Positions 15,649 through 21,217 of a stretch of DNA of 21,217 bases are shown here, in pieces; the first letter of the stretch is position 1, and each line of letters starts with the position of its first letter. A program made the translations under genes and the position numbers. This DNA comes from an uncultured Bacteroidales bacterium (lineage in GTDB: Bacteria; Bacteroidota; Bacteroidia; Bacteroidales; F082): NCBI GenBank assembly GCA_937877465.1, contig CALFIT010000244.1:1-21217 (forward strand). The letters run 5' to 3'. Under the pieces are notes generated by a model that saw only the letters and a list, made by a program, of their open reading frames with translations, searched no databases and was not told where the DNA came from.

Positions 15649-16574
15649 ACGCAGGAAGAGTTTTTACGGAGAGGTATCTGAAACTGATGTTCAAGCAGTT
15701 GCGCGACGCCACGCCCGAAGAGGTGGAGGCCGAATTGGAGCACTGCCGCCGCGAGAACCGTCGCCCCGTGCGTGTGCCGCGCTATTTCAGGGGCTTCTTC
15801 AGCGAGGAAAGGTTTGACGCCTCCAATGGCTTCGAGATGCAAGTCTTCCGTCACGATGATGCCCGGCTCCTGAGCCTGTCGAAAGGGTCGAAGGGCCGCC
15901 CATTGATCTTATACCTCCACGGCGGTGCCTTCATCTATCCGCCCGTGTTCTTCCATTGGCGTTTTTTGCACGACCTCTGCATCCGCACCCATTGCGATGC
16001 CTTGCTGCCCGTCTATCCCAAGGCGCCGGAACACCTTTGCTCCTTTGCCGTCCCCACCCTGTTGGATTTCTACAAAAACATTTCAGAATCAGGCGATTAC
16101 GACACAATCCATCTCGTTGGCGACTCGGCGGGGGCGCATCTCTGCCTCGTCGTGGCCCAAGAAGCCCACAAGAACGGCTGGCAGAAGCCTGCGAGCCTCA
16201 CGTTGCTCTCACCTTGCGTCGACCTCAGCCACACCAAGGAACAGGAAATGAGGGCGTTGCAAGCCAAAGACCCCATGCTCCAACTCGACCGCGTCATCAC
16301 CCTGAACGCCGTTTGGCAAGGCGAGTTGGACGCCAAGCACCCGTGGGTCAGCCCCGTCTTCGGCGACTTCAGCGGCATCGACAACCTCAGCGTCTATTTC
16401 GGCTCCAACGAAATCCTCAAGCCCGATTCGTTGTTCCTCAAGGAAACCTACGAAAAGGCCGGCAAGACAGGCACTTTCCGCGAATACCAAGGCATGTTCC
16501 ACACCTTCGCGATGTTCCCGATACCGGAAGGGTTCAGGGCGGTGAGGGAGATGGTGCGGCACATCAAGAATTAA
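15645..16574 (+). CDS. Alpha/beta hydrolase, hormone-sensitive-lipase type (Abhydrolase_3)
   Basis: A 309-residue cytoplasmic alpha/beta hydrolase with no signal peptide. It has the HSL oxyanion motif HGGAF at 92-96, the nucleophile elbow GDSAGAH with Ser161, an acidic residue at Glu256 or Asp261 (GSNEILKPDS) and His286 (MFHTFAMFP). In family members this triad hydrolyses short-chain esters or acyl groups; Glu rather than Asp at the first acidic position is less common. ATGA overlap with the MscS gene places it last in the operon. Residues 75-84 (LLSLSKGSKG) sit where related proteins have a short turn and are encoded by a DNA motif that looks like a dispersed repeat. Natural substrate unknown. 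Confidence 0.9.
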   Translation: MNAGRVFTERYLKLMFKQLRDATPEEVEAELEHCRRENRRPVRVPRYFRGFFSEERFDASNGFEMQVFRHDDARLLSLSKGSKGRPLILYLHGGAFIYPPVFFHWRFLHDLCIRTHCDALLPVYPKAPEHLCSFAVPTLLDFYKNISESGDYDTIHLVGDSAGAHLCLVVAQEAHKNGWQKPASLTLLSPCVDLSHTKEQEMRALQAKDPMLQLDRVITLNAVWQGELDAKHPWVSPVFGDFSGIDNLSVYFGSNEILKPDSLFLKETYEKAGKTGTFREYQGMFHTFAMFPIPEGFRAVREMVRHIKN

Positions 16575-16578
16575 TTGC

Positions 16579-16586
16579 TATCTTTG
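16579..16586 (+). promoter_or_regulatory. Bacteroidota -7 box (TATCTTTG) for pnuC
   Basis: TATCTTTG begins 5 nt after the hydrolase stop and ends 33 nt before the pnuC ATG, so pnuC has its own start rather than relying on the upstream operon. Confidence 0.65.
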
Positions 16587-16619
16587 CCACTAATTTCAAC
16601 ACTCTGATTTAGATTCATC

Positions 16620-17396
16620 ATGCAGAACTTCAAAGACTTACTCAAGGACGAACTCAAAGGCTGGAAGCCTTTCGACATTATCTGGCTCGTCACCGTCTGT
16701 GTTGTCATCACCACCGTTACCTTGCTCACTTCCAACGCCGAGGCTTTCGGCGAAGCGCATCCCACGCTGTCGGCGGGTGCGGTCAGGGCTTGCGTGGTGT
16801 GCTCCATCATCGCGGCCATCATCGGGGTCATCAACGTGGTCTTGGGCGGCAAGGGCAAGCTGTCCAACTATTTCTTCGGCGTCATCAGTGCCTGCCTGAT
16901 GATTTACATCAACCTGACCGTGAGGAACTTCGGCATCATGTTGGTCAGCGTCTACAACCTCGTCATGCAGTTTGTGGGCTTCCGGGCCTGGTCGAGGAAC
17001 ATGAACGCCACGACGCACGAAGTCAAGAAGATACACATGAAAAACGGCCAACGGTGGATGTATGTCGGCATCTTGGCGGCGGCCACGGTGGTTTTGGGTT
17101 TCGTCATGCGGAAAGTCGAGGCGCATTCTTTTGTCGACGCTTTCATCACCTCGGCCCAAATCATCGCCATGATATTGATGGTCAGCATGTTTGCCGAGCA
17201 GTGGTGGCTCTGGATTGTCATCAACGTGGCCAGCATCTACCTGTTCCTCACCTCGCGCGAGGTCACTTTGGCCTTGGCCCTGATGTACATGGTCTATTTC
17301 GTCAACTCCATCATCATGTGCGTGCGCTGGGAGAAGGAAGCCTGCGCCAATGACCGGTTGGAAGGCATCAATGCAGCGGAGATGGAGAGGGATTAA
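16620..17396 (+). CDS. pnuC: Nicotinamide riboside transporter PnuC family protein
   Basis: A 258-residue membrane protein with about seven hydrophobic helices. PnuC features visible are GKGKLSNYFFGVISACLM near 78-95, the NLVMQFVGFRAWSRN helix end near 113-127 and EQWWLWIVINVASIYLF near 193-209, whose Trp/Asn residues line the substrate site in this SWEET-like fold. PnuC carries nicotinamide riboside (relatives carry riboflavin or thiamine) by facilitated diffusion, trapped inside by phosphorylation. No NadR/NrK kinase or thiamine gene is adjacent, so substrate is assigned on family resemblance. An unusually polar cytoplasmic segment (NMNATTHEVKKIHMKNGQ) joins the halves. Its 3' end lies 14 bp from the convergent phosphoesterase gene. 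Confidence 0.9.
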   Translation: MQNFKDLLKDELKGWKPFDIIWLVTVCVVITTVTLLTSNAEAFGEAHPTLSAGAVRACVVCSIIAAIIGVINVVLGGKGKLSNYFFGVISACLMIYINLTVRNFGIMLVSVYNLVMQFVGFRAWSRNMNATTHEVKKIHMKNGQRWMYVGILAAATVVLGFVMRKVEAHSFVDAFITSAQIIAMILMVSMFAEQWWLWIVINVASIYLFLTSREVTLALALMYMVYFVNSIIMCVRWEKEACANDRLEGINAAEMERD

Positions 17397-17425
17397 GGTC
17401 GTTGGCGACTTTAGATTTTTAGAAT
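17396..17425 (+). terminator. Weak terminator candidate after pnuC
   Basis: A small hairpin GTCG-TTGG-CGAC (17398-17409) is followed by TTTAGATTTTT. The stem is short, so this is tentative; on the opposite strand it would lie just past the phosphoesterase stop. Confidence 0.3.
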
Positions 17426-17992
17426 TGGGAAGCACCCCTCCCCTCTCCTTGCAGCATTCGAGAAGCGCACCCTGCGGAAAACCATATACACTTCTTCGAC
17501 ATGGTGGAGATGCCCAAAAAGGTGATACTTTGGCTTTACCTCCATCACTCGCTTGTATAAGGAATAGTCACCATAGTTGATGCCGTCCTGTTCATCGAGG
17601 ATGCCTAATGGAGGCTGGTGAGTAAGCAGCACATCGGTGTCGTCAGGAATACGGCTGAACAGTTCGGGGAAATTCCCTTCGAGGTCGTCCTCCACGAACA
17701 TGGGAACACCATAAAACTTGATGCCGTTGATCGTTACACTATTGTTGCAAAGGTAATGTACATTGTCGGGCAGACCTTCAATATTGGCGCCATAGAGGCA
17801 TAAGTCGTGATTGCCCGCAATAAATATCTTATGACTGTAAGGCAAGCCGCCAAACCATTCGACGAAGTCCTTGACTTCTTCCTCGGTGCCATCCTCGGTA
17901 AAGTCGCCAGTGTGAACGATAATATCGGCTTCGGGCAAGTCAGTAAGGTCACGATGCTTGCCGTGAGTGTCGGAAATGTGTAGTATTTTCAT
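17411..17992 (-). CDS. Calcineurin-like metallophosphoesterase
   Basis: A 193-residue soluble protein with the complete dimetal motif set: D8 and H10 in DTHG, D30 in HTGDF, N61/H62 in GNHD, H125 in LLTHQPP, and H161/H163 in GHLHH. Family members hydrolyse phosphomono- or diesters, including nucleotides and nucleic acid ends. It resembles the compact YfcE/Icc-like MPE proteins. After FSNAA at 178-182 the last dozen residues (RRGEGCFPILKI) do not look like the usual family C-terminus, so the end may have been rewritten by an indel. It starts 2 nt after the MBL-hydrolase stop with AAAGGA as a plausible ribosome binding site, as last gene of the three-gene minus-strand operon. It is AT-richer than the core genes. 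Confidence 0.88.
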   Translation of the reverse strand: MKILHISDTHGKHRDLTDLPEADIIVHTGDFTEDGTEEEVKDFVEWFGGLPYSHKIFIAGNHDLCLYGANIEGLPDNVHYLCNNSVTINGIKFYGVPMFVEDDLEGNFPELFSRIPDDTDVLLTHQPPLGILDEQDGINYGDYSLYKRVMEVKPKYHLFGHLHHVEEVYMVFRRVRFSNAARRGEGCFPILKI

Positions 17993-17994
17993 GT

Positions 17995-19290
17995 TTATTC
18001 CTTTGTGTTGATTAATTCTATTGGCGTTTCGTCAGTGACATTGAGGACAGTATAACTTGGGAAAAGCGTTTTGTACGTTTCGGGCATTTCTGTGTGTATG
18101 GGAACAATGCATTTCGGCTGGACATGCTCGACAATCTGTTGCAGCGAGGCAACATCGGCATGGCCACTGGTATGGATGTCGGACAATTTCTGCCTAAGCT
18201 CTGGCTTTTCTGCCAACCAGTCCTTAAGGCTATTGATTTCAGGTCTGTCCTGCTCCCAATATTGCGCCCAAATAGAGTTGGTGAGACATACTTTCGTGTC
18301 GGCAAGATACTTTTTCAGGTAACCAAGCAGTTTTGGACGGAACAATAGCACATATTTCGAAGGATTCGCGCCAAAATCAGTCTTGTCCATCTTTTTCTCT
18401 TTCGAGTACGGTCCAAAAATGATGGTTTTGTCACGCTTCATCATCATTGTGGTCAGCCAATAGGGGTAGTAAATCAACAGGTTGGGATGGGTCTTTGCAG
18501 TGGGTATGGTCGGATGAACGCTATAGGCAAATTCCAACACGTAGGCCGTATATGGGTCGATGCATAATGTGCGGCCTGTTCTGATGCAAGCTCTGTACAA
18601 GGCCACCAGCCTGTCAATGTTTTGCGAGGAGCACCAAACCAAGTGCAGGTTGTCCTGATAGGCCGAAAAACGCTTGACAAATTCATTCTCAACGGCTCTT
18701 TCTGTCTTTTGCCTTAGGCCCCTGCCCAAGTTCGTGCCTTCCAAGAAGAGGTAATCCACGTGTTGTGGGAGGTGCTTGTACAGGATGCCTTTCTTTCCGT
18801 GAAGCCTGATGTCGCCGCTGTAGAGGATCCGTTTGCCGCCCACCTCAAAGAGGAATGCGCAAGCCCCAAAGGCCGAATGGTCGACAATATACTGCGTAAC
18901 CCGGAAATCTTTGAAAGTGATAACACCGTTTTCAAAGATCTGTACATCCAAGCGTTGTGTAAGGTCTTCACCGAAGATTCCCGATAATTCCATCAAAAGT
19001 GCAGTTTCATCTGAAGTAAAGACCTTTGTGCCGATGGGGGCTTCGCAGAGTAGCCCGTAATGGTCGCCGTGATAGTGGCTAAGGAAAATGGCATCGCAGT
19101 TATTGAGCCATTTTCGAGCGTTTTCGCGAATCTCCTTTTGAGTTTCAGGGGCTTGGTCGTCATAATCCAGTGGCAATCCGCAGTCGATAAGGATTCTGGA
19201 ATTGGGTGCCACAAGCTCCACGCAGTTCCCACCGATTTGGTGGGAGCCACGGTGGATGATGAAGTTTATATTGTTTTTGGTGTTATTCAT
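17995..19290 (-). CDS. MBL-fold metallohydrolase, RNase-J / beta-CASP-like
   Basis: A 431-residue protein. The N-terminal metallo-beta-lactamase domain has HYHGDH at 72-77 (H72, H74, D76, H77), H138 in VDHSAFGA and D160 in SGDIRLHG. The C-terminal part carries SGHAD at 375-379 and VPIHTE at 396-401, which match the beta-CASP motifs of RNase J and CPSF-73 family nucleases (SGHA and PxHxE). An insertion at about 205-345 corresponds to the beta-CASP cap. RNA or DNA processing is therefore likely, but this is not housekeeping RNase J: it is shorter (431 against about 550-600) and sits in an accessory operon. The ATG overlaps the stop of the upstream Pol III-like gene (ATGA). It is clearly more AT-rich than the upstream gene. 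Confidence 0.87.
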   Translation of the reverse strand: MNNTKNNINFIIHRGSHQIGGNCVELVAPNSRILIDCGLPLDYDDQAPETQKEIRENARKWLNNCDAIFLSHYHGDHYGLLCEAPIGTKVFTSDETALLMELSGIFGEDLTQRLDVQIFENGVITFKDFRVTQYIVDHSAFGACAFLFEVGGKRILYSGDIRLHGKKGILYKHLPQHVDYLFLEGTNLGRGLRQKTERAVENEFVKRFSAYQDNLHLVWCSSQNIDRLVALYRACIRTGRTLCIDPYTAYVLEFAYSVHPTIPTAKTHPNLLIYYPYWLTTMMMKRDKTIIFGPYSKEKKMDKTDFGANPSKYVLLFRPKLLGYLKKYLADTKVCLTNSIWAQYWEQDRPEINSLKDWLAEKPELRQKLSDIHTSGHADVASLQQIVEHVQPKCIVPIHTEMPETYKTLFPSYTVLNVTDETPIELINTKE

Positions 19291-19841
19291 TGCTCCAGTA
19301 AGTATTGAAATTCAGCATCTTTGACCACTTTTTTGAACTCGACCACCACGTTGGGCAGCTTCACGATGGGCTGGCCGAGCCGCGTCGTCACGTTGGGGTA
19401 GCGACCCCTCACCCACTCCACCACCTGGTTGCGGACTTCGTTGTCGAAGTAGAGCCTGACTTGCAGCGGAGTCTTGATTTCGGCAGCGTTGGCCAAGGTC
19501 GTGTCGAGCTGGCCGTTCTCGATTGGGTTTTCCATGGTGATGCCGAGCACGTAGGGCACGATTGCTCCGATGAGCGAGCCTTTGTCGGCTTCGGGGTTCA
19601 CTCCCATCTCGGTGCGGATACCCGTCACCATTTTGCCCAGGACAGACATTCCCTCGGCCAGTCCTGCCGCGCAAATGGCATCCATTTCGGCGACCACGGC
19701 GGGGTGGTCTTCTCCCAGCTCGGGGAAGCGTTGGCGGATTTTGTACTCGATTTGGAAGCGGAAGGTGTCGATGTCGGCACGGGCTTTCAGTTGCTGTTTT
19801 CTCTTTCTTTCGTGTTCTTTGTGGGATTTTTTGTTTGCCAT
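19287..19841 (-). CDS. Small protein with possible resemblance to the DNA polymerase III alpha palm region
   Basis: A 184-residue protein with a very basic N-terminus (NKKSHKEHERKRKQQLKAR) and no signal peptide. Residues 88-110 (GSLIGAIVPYVLGIT, then NPIENG) and 124-148 (TPLQVRLYFD, then RNQVVEWVRGRY) follow the spacing of the C-family polymerase sequence GSAAGSLVAYxLGIT-DPL and MPDIDIDFxxxRRDEVIEYV. The two catalytic aspartates of PDIDID are absent (PLQVRL), so it could not polymerise. This resemblance is my reading by eye and needs a profile search. It begins the operon with the RNase-J-like and phosphoesterase genes and is higher in GC than both. Alternatives: an unrelated nucleic-acid-binding protein with chance similarity. 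Confidence 0.6.
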   Translation of the reverse strand: MANKKSHKEHERKRKQQLKARADIDTFRFQIEYKIRQRFPELGEDHPAVVAEMDAICAAGLAEGMSVLGKMVTGIRTEMGVNPEADKGSLIGAIVPYVLGITMENPIENGQLDTTLANAAEIKTPLQVRLYFDNEVRNQVVEWVRGRYPNVTTRLGQPIVKLPNVVVEFKKVVKDAEFQYLLEQ

Positions 19842-19871
19842 AGTGGGTTGTTTTTTGAAATGTTACGCCGT

Positions 19872-19898
19872 ATTATACGATTGAGGCTTGCACATCAA
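19872..19898 (-). promoter_or_regulatory. Sigma70-like promoter candidate (TTGATG-N15-TATAAT)
   Basis: On the minus strand TTGATG (19893-19898) and TATAAT (19872-19877) are separated by 15 nt and lie about 30 nt before the ATG at 19841. Unlike every other gene start here, no TAnnTTTG box is seen, so this is either a promoter of foreign type or chance AT-rich sequence. Confidence 0.35.
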
Positions 19899-19952
19899 CC
19901 ACAATGAAAATGTAATTCAATATAAATCAGTGACATAACTGAGAAAAATCTT

Positions 19953-19976
19953 GTGCGTAAATTCCGTGCGTAAAAT
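19953..19976. repeat. Paired GTGCGTAA motif, left copy
   Basis: GTGCGTAA occurs at 19953 and again at 19966, 13 nt apart. The longer word CGTGCGTAAAAT (19965-19976) is repeated exactly at 21039-21050. Candidate recombinase arm or attachment sequences. Confidence 0.55.
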
Positions 19977-19986
19977 CTTTGGCAAC

Positions 19987-20424
19987 TTAGAAAGCCCAAG
20001 GACGCAGCAAACGCTCCGTTTCTTCCATTGTCCAAAGTATTCTATCGCGTTGTCCGTCTCTAACGAGTTTGAAGCAAAGATTGGCGAATTCGATCTTCTC
20101 GCCACTGTCATTGTCGCGCTCCCAAAGGTAATTGGAATACGATAGCAGCAAATCCCTCACGCGCTTGATGTCGGCTTCGTTTTCGGGGTCTATGGCTTCG
20201 TAGTAAGCCCATCTGACGATGGCCAACATGTAGCTTATTTCCCAATCGTCCAACCGTTCGTCTACCTTTTCCACAAGTGCTTTAGCCTCCTCAGACTCCA
20301 TTTCTTTGTTTTCGGTCAGCCAGCGCAGCGACTTTTTTCGGGCTGACATCCTATCGCAAACATCGCTCACAAGCCCTTTCACCAATTTCTCGCCGTCCAT
20401 TTCAAAAGCGTCTTTTTGTTTCAC
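19987..20424 (-). CDS. Hypothetical helical protein
   Basis: A 145-residue protein, highly charged and apparently all-helical (for example SARKKSLRWLTENKEMESEEAKALVEKVDERLDD cut into helices at about 28-60). It has no signal peptide, membrane segment or recognisable catalytic motif. The start used is GTG at 20424, which overlaps the TGA of the zinc-ribbon gene (GTGA), so the pair appears translationally coupled; an ATG eight codons further on (MDGEKLV) is an alternative. No family is recognised. Its position among mobile-element debris suggests an accessory gene. Confidence 0.65.
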   Translation of the reverse strand: MKQKDAFEMDGEKLVKGLVSDVCDRMSARKKSLRWLTENKEMESEEAKALVEKVDERLDDWEISYMLAIVRWAYYEAIDPENEADIKRVRDLLLSYSNYLWERDNDSGEKIEFANLCFKLVRDGQRDRILWTMEETERLLRPWAF

Positions 20425-20669
20425 ATGATAAGTCCAATGATTATGATGATAACCACAATGATGATAATCGTGATAATGATGTCCTTAAGCCAGCGCCCGA
20501 ACCTTTGGACAACGTTCAGCTTGTCCTCCGCTTCGTCGGCGCTCGAGAGGTTGCTCTCGCCCTCCAAGCAGCATTTCCTTGAGCAGTAATGTCTTCTGTT
20601 CCAGCGAGGGCCGCCGATGTAACCCTCGTCATCGGGATAGTACTTCCCGCACCATTCGCAATATGCCAT
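20421..20669 (-). CDS. Small zinc-ribbon protein with C-terminal membrane helix
   Basis: An 82-residue protein. Two Cys pairs, CEWC at 4-7 and CSRKCC at 29-34, form a treble-clef or zinc-ribbon-like site of about 30 residues containing several aromatic residues. A short acidic linker (SSADEAEDKL) follows, and then an almost pure Ile/Val stretch at about 63-80 that is a single membrane anchor. AAAGGA lies close before the ATG at 20669. The stop overlaps the GTG start of the next gene. The tail-anchored zinc-finger design recalls small regulatory or tether proteins, but no function can be assigned. Confidence 0.7.
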   Translation of the reverse strand: MAYCEWCGKYYPDDEGYIGGPRWNRRHYCSRKCCLEGESNLSSADEAEDKLNVVQRFGRWLKDIIITIIIIVVIIIIIGLIM

Positions 20670-20713
20670 GATCCTTTCTGTTTAAGTTACACTTTGATTT
20701 AATGGGGCATCCA

Positions 20714-20729
20714 AGTCCCCGAAGGGACT
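20714..20729 (-). terminator. UUCG-tetraloop hairpin at the end of the SLOG-like gene
   Basis: Perfect 6-bp stem AGTCCC / GGGACT; on the minus-strand transcript the loop is UUCG, an extra-stable tetraloop. It overlaps the stop codon of the upstream remnant and precedes the zinc-ribbon gene. No U-run follows, so it may be an RNA-stability or attenuation element rather than a terminator. Confidence 0.4.
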
Positions 20730-20914
20730 CAGACGTTGTAAATCCTGACAACTTTCTTCAGTGCTTGGGCTTTTCGGATGGTGTCCCAAGTGCCCTTGCT
20801 TGATGCCGTGACAAAGGCGAGGATGATGTCAGAGTTTTCCACGAAGCTGTCGACCGTGGCAGCCAGCAGAGAGTAATCCAAGAACTCCCTTGATCCAACG
20901 ATTCCTAATCGCAT
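20729..20914 (-). pseudogene. Internally deleted SLOG-family (DUF2493/YspA-like) gene
   Basis: The 61-codon frame from the ATG at 20914 begins MRLGIVGSREFLDYSLL, the N-terminus of DUF2493/YspA-type Rossmann (SLOG) proteins. It ends SDIILAFVTASSKGTWDTI then KKVVRIYNV, matching the C-terminal part of the same family (SKGT-x-x-TI). The central 65-70 residues expected between them, including the nucleotide-binding GGARGAD and the RN motif, are missing, with the join near residue 24-25 (about 20842). Full-length members are about 130 residues. The frame is intact across the join, so a short protein could be made, but it would lack the ligand site. An ATG further upstream (21007) gives an unlikely N-terminal extension. 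Confidence 0.65.
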
Positions 20915-21038
20915 TTTACTTGGTTTTAAAGAACGGTTTTTTTGAAACATTTCGGTGCCCAATACGATAAACCGTCTCGCAACGAATGAAATTTGATTGC
21001 AAATCATTGAATAACAACCAAATATTTTTCTAAAATAT

Positions 21039-21059
21039 CGTGCGTAAAATCGTGCGTAA
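21039..21059. repeat. Paired GTGCGTAA motif, right copy
   Basis: CGTGCGTAAAAT (21039-21050) is followed directly by CGTGCGTAAC (21051-21060), a 12-nt tandem. It lies just upstream of the integrase promoter, where arm-type sites of tyrosine recombinases or an autoregulatory operator would be expected. Confidence 0.55.
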
Positions 21060-21074
21060 CAGAAGAAAAATCAC

Positions 21075-21082
21075 TATCTTTG
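21075..21082 (+). promoter_or_regulatory. Bacteroidota -7 box (TATCTTTG) for the integrase remnant
   Basis: TATCTTTG ends 19 nt before the ATG at 21102. Confidence 0.6.
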
Positions 21083-21101
21083 CAGGCAAATACCTATCAA
21101 T

Positions 21102-21167
21102 ATGCCAGCAAGATTTACCTTGGAAAATAGGACCAACAAATATGGGGAATGTCCCATCAGGCTGTAA
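21102..21167 (+). pseudogene. Truncated tyrosine-type integrase, first 21 codons only
   Basis: The short frame encodes MPARFTLENRTNKYGECPIRL and then a TAA. This matches the first strand-turn-strand of the arm DNA-binding domain at the N-terminus of Bacteroidota tyrosine recombinases (RTNKxGExPIRL, normally continuing with a beta-strand and about 380 more residues). It retains a good promoter. The reading frame is lost exactly where palindromic repeats begin, suggesting that the gene was broken by insertion or recombination at that point. The assignment rests on 21 residues and is therefore moderate; the window ends 50 nt later. Confidence 0.55.
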
Positions 21168-21169
21168 AA

Positions 21170-21209
21170 AACGGACGATATCCGTTCAGTGAAAACGGCG
21201 ATATCCGTT
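21170..21209. repeat. Two tandem near-identical palindromic units
   Basis: Unit one is AACGGA-CGATA-TCCGTT (21170-21186) and unit two AACGG-CGATAT-CCGTT (21194-21209). Each is an inverted repeat able to form a hairpin, and the two share CGATATCCGTTCA as a direct repeat with a period of about 23 nt. The sequence may continue past the window edge. Confidence 0.7.
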
Positions 21210-21217
21210 CACTTTTG

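Noticed and set aside
17350..17580. Small plus-strand frame after pnuC
   Set aside because: Overlaps the pnuC end and is antisense to the phosphoesterase 3' end; no start signal or family match.
20915..21007. N-terminal extension of the SLOG-like remnant to 21007
   Set aside because: The family N-terminus begins at MRLGIVGSR (20914); the upstream residues show no resemblance to any domain.
21170..21209. CRISPR repeats or integron attC sites
   Set aside because: Only two units, spacing of 7 nt, and no cas or integron integrase signatures; left as palindromic repeats of unknown role.
1..21217. tRNA, rRNA or riboswitch genes
   Set aside because: No cloverleaf, rRNA-like sequence or recognisable riboswitch was found by reading; leaders are short throughout.

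Overview
The window looks like chromosomal DNA from a member of the Bacteroidales (phylum Bacteroidota). Three lines of evidence support this. Almost every gene start is preceded by the Bacteroidota-type -7 promoter box TAnnTTTG, seen at least 13 times. Two exported proteins end in type IX secretion (Por secretion) C-terminal sorting domains. The core genes trmD, rplS, aroC and smpB also have a Bacteroidota flavour. The core is GC-rich; the right end (about 17.4-19.3 kb and 19.9-21.2 kb) is visibly more AT-rich. No tRNA, rRNA or CRISPR array is visible, and no gene-free stretch exceeds 300 bases.

Layout. 1-3044: a 5'-truncated surface protein of tandem InlB-like repeats, convergent with a subtilisin-like protease; both carry T9SS tails and share a bidirectional terminator. 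3142-4262: trmD and rplS. 4313-6901: a GltS-like glutamate symporter, divergent from a pair of half-size chromate (CHR) transporters. 6888-8364: aroC and smpB, divergent from a 49-bp intergenic region. 8370-8495 and 10603-10651: two heptanucleotide (AACTNNY) tandem tracts, each between convergent genes. 8494-12358: a beta-barrel-like outer membrane protein, a beta-helix lipoprotein and an M23 endopeptidase-like protein. 12441-16574: a translationally coupled operon of an LTA-synthase/sulfatase-fold membrane protein, an MscS-family channel and an HSL-type alpha/beta hydrolase, followed by pnuC with its own promoter.

The right end is the accessory part. A tightly packed minus-strand operon (19841 to 17411) encodes a small protein resembling part of the DNA polymerase III alpha palm region, an RNase-J-like MBL-fold hydrolase and a calcineurin-like phosphoesterase. 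Next come a helical protein of unknown function, a zinc-ribbon protein with one membrane helix, and an internally deleted SLOG/DUF2493 gene. The window ends with the first 21 codons of a tyrosine-type integrase, cut off at two tandem palindromic repeats. Copies of a GTGCGTAA motif bracket this roughly 1.1-kb block, suggesting a mobile-element attachment or arm-site region.

Strongest points for a second look: (i) the LTA-synthase-fold protein lacks the expected metal and substrate residues (K290, R447 and Y503 where E, H and H are expected), so it may be a pseudoenzyme in an envelope operon; (ii) the Pol III-like / MBL / phosphoesterase operon beside integrase debris; (iii) the integrase remnant and its palindromes; (iv) aroC and a chromate transporter gene whose start codons lie only 4 nt from the promoter box, implying leaderless mRNAs.
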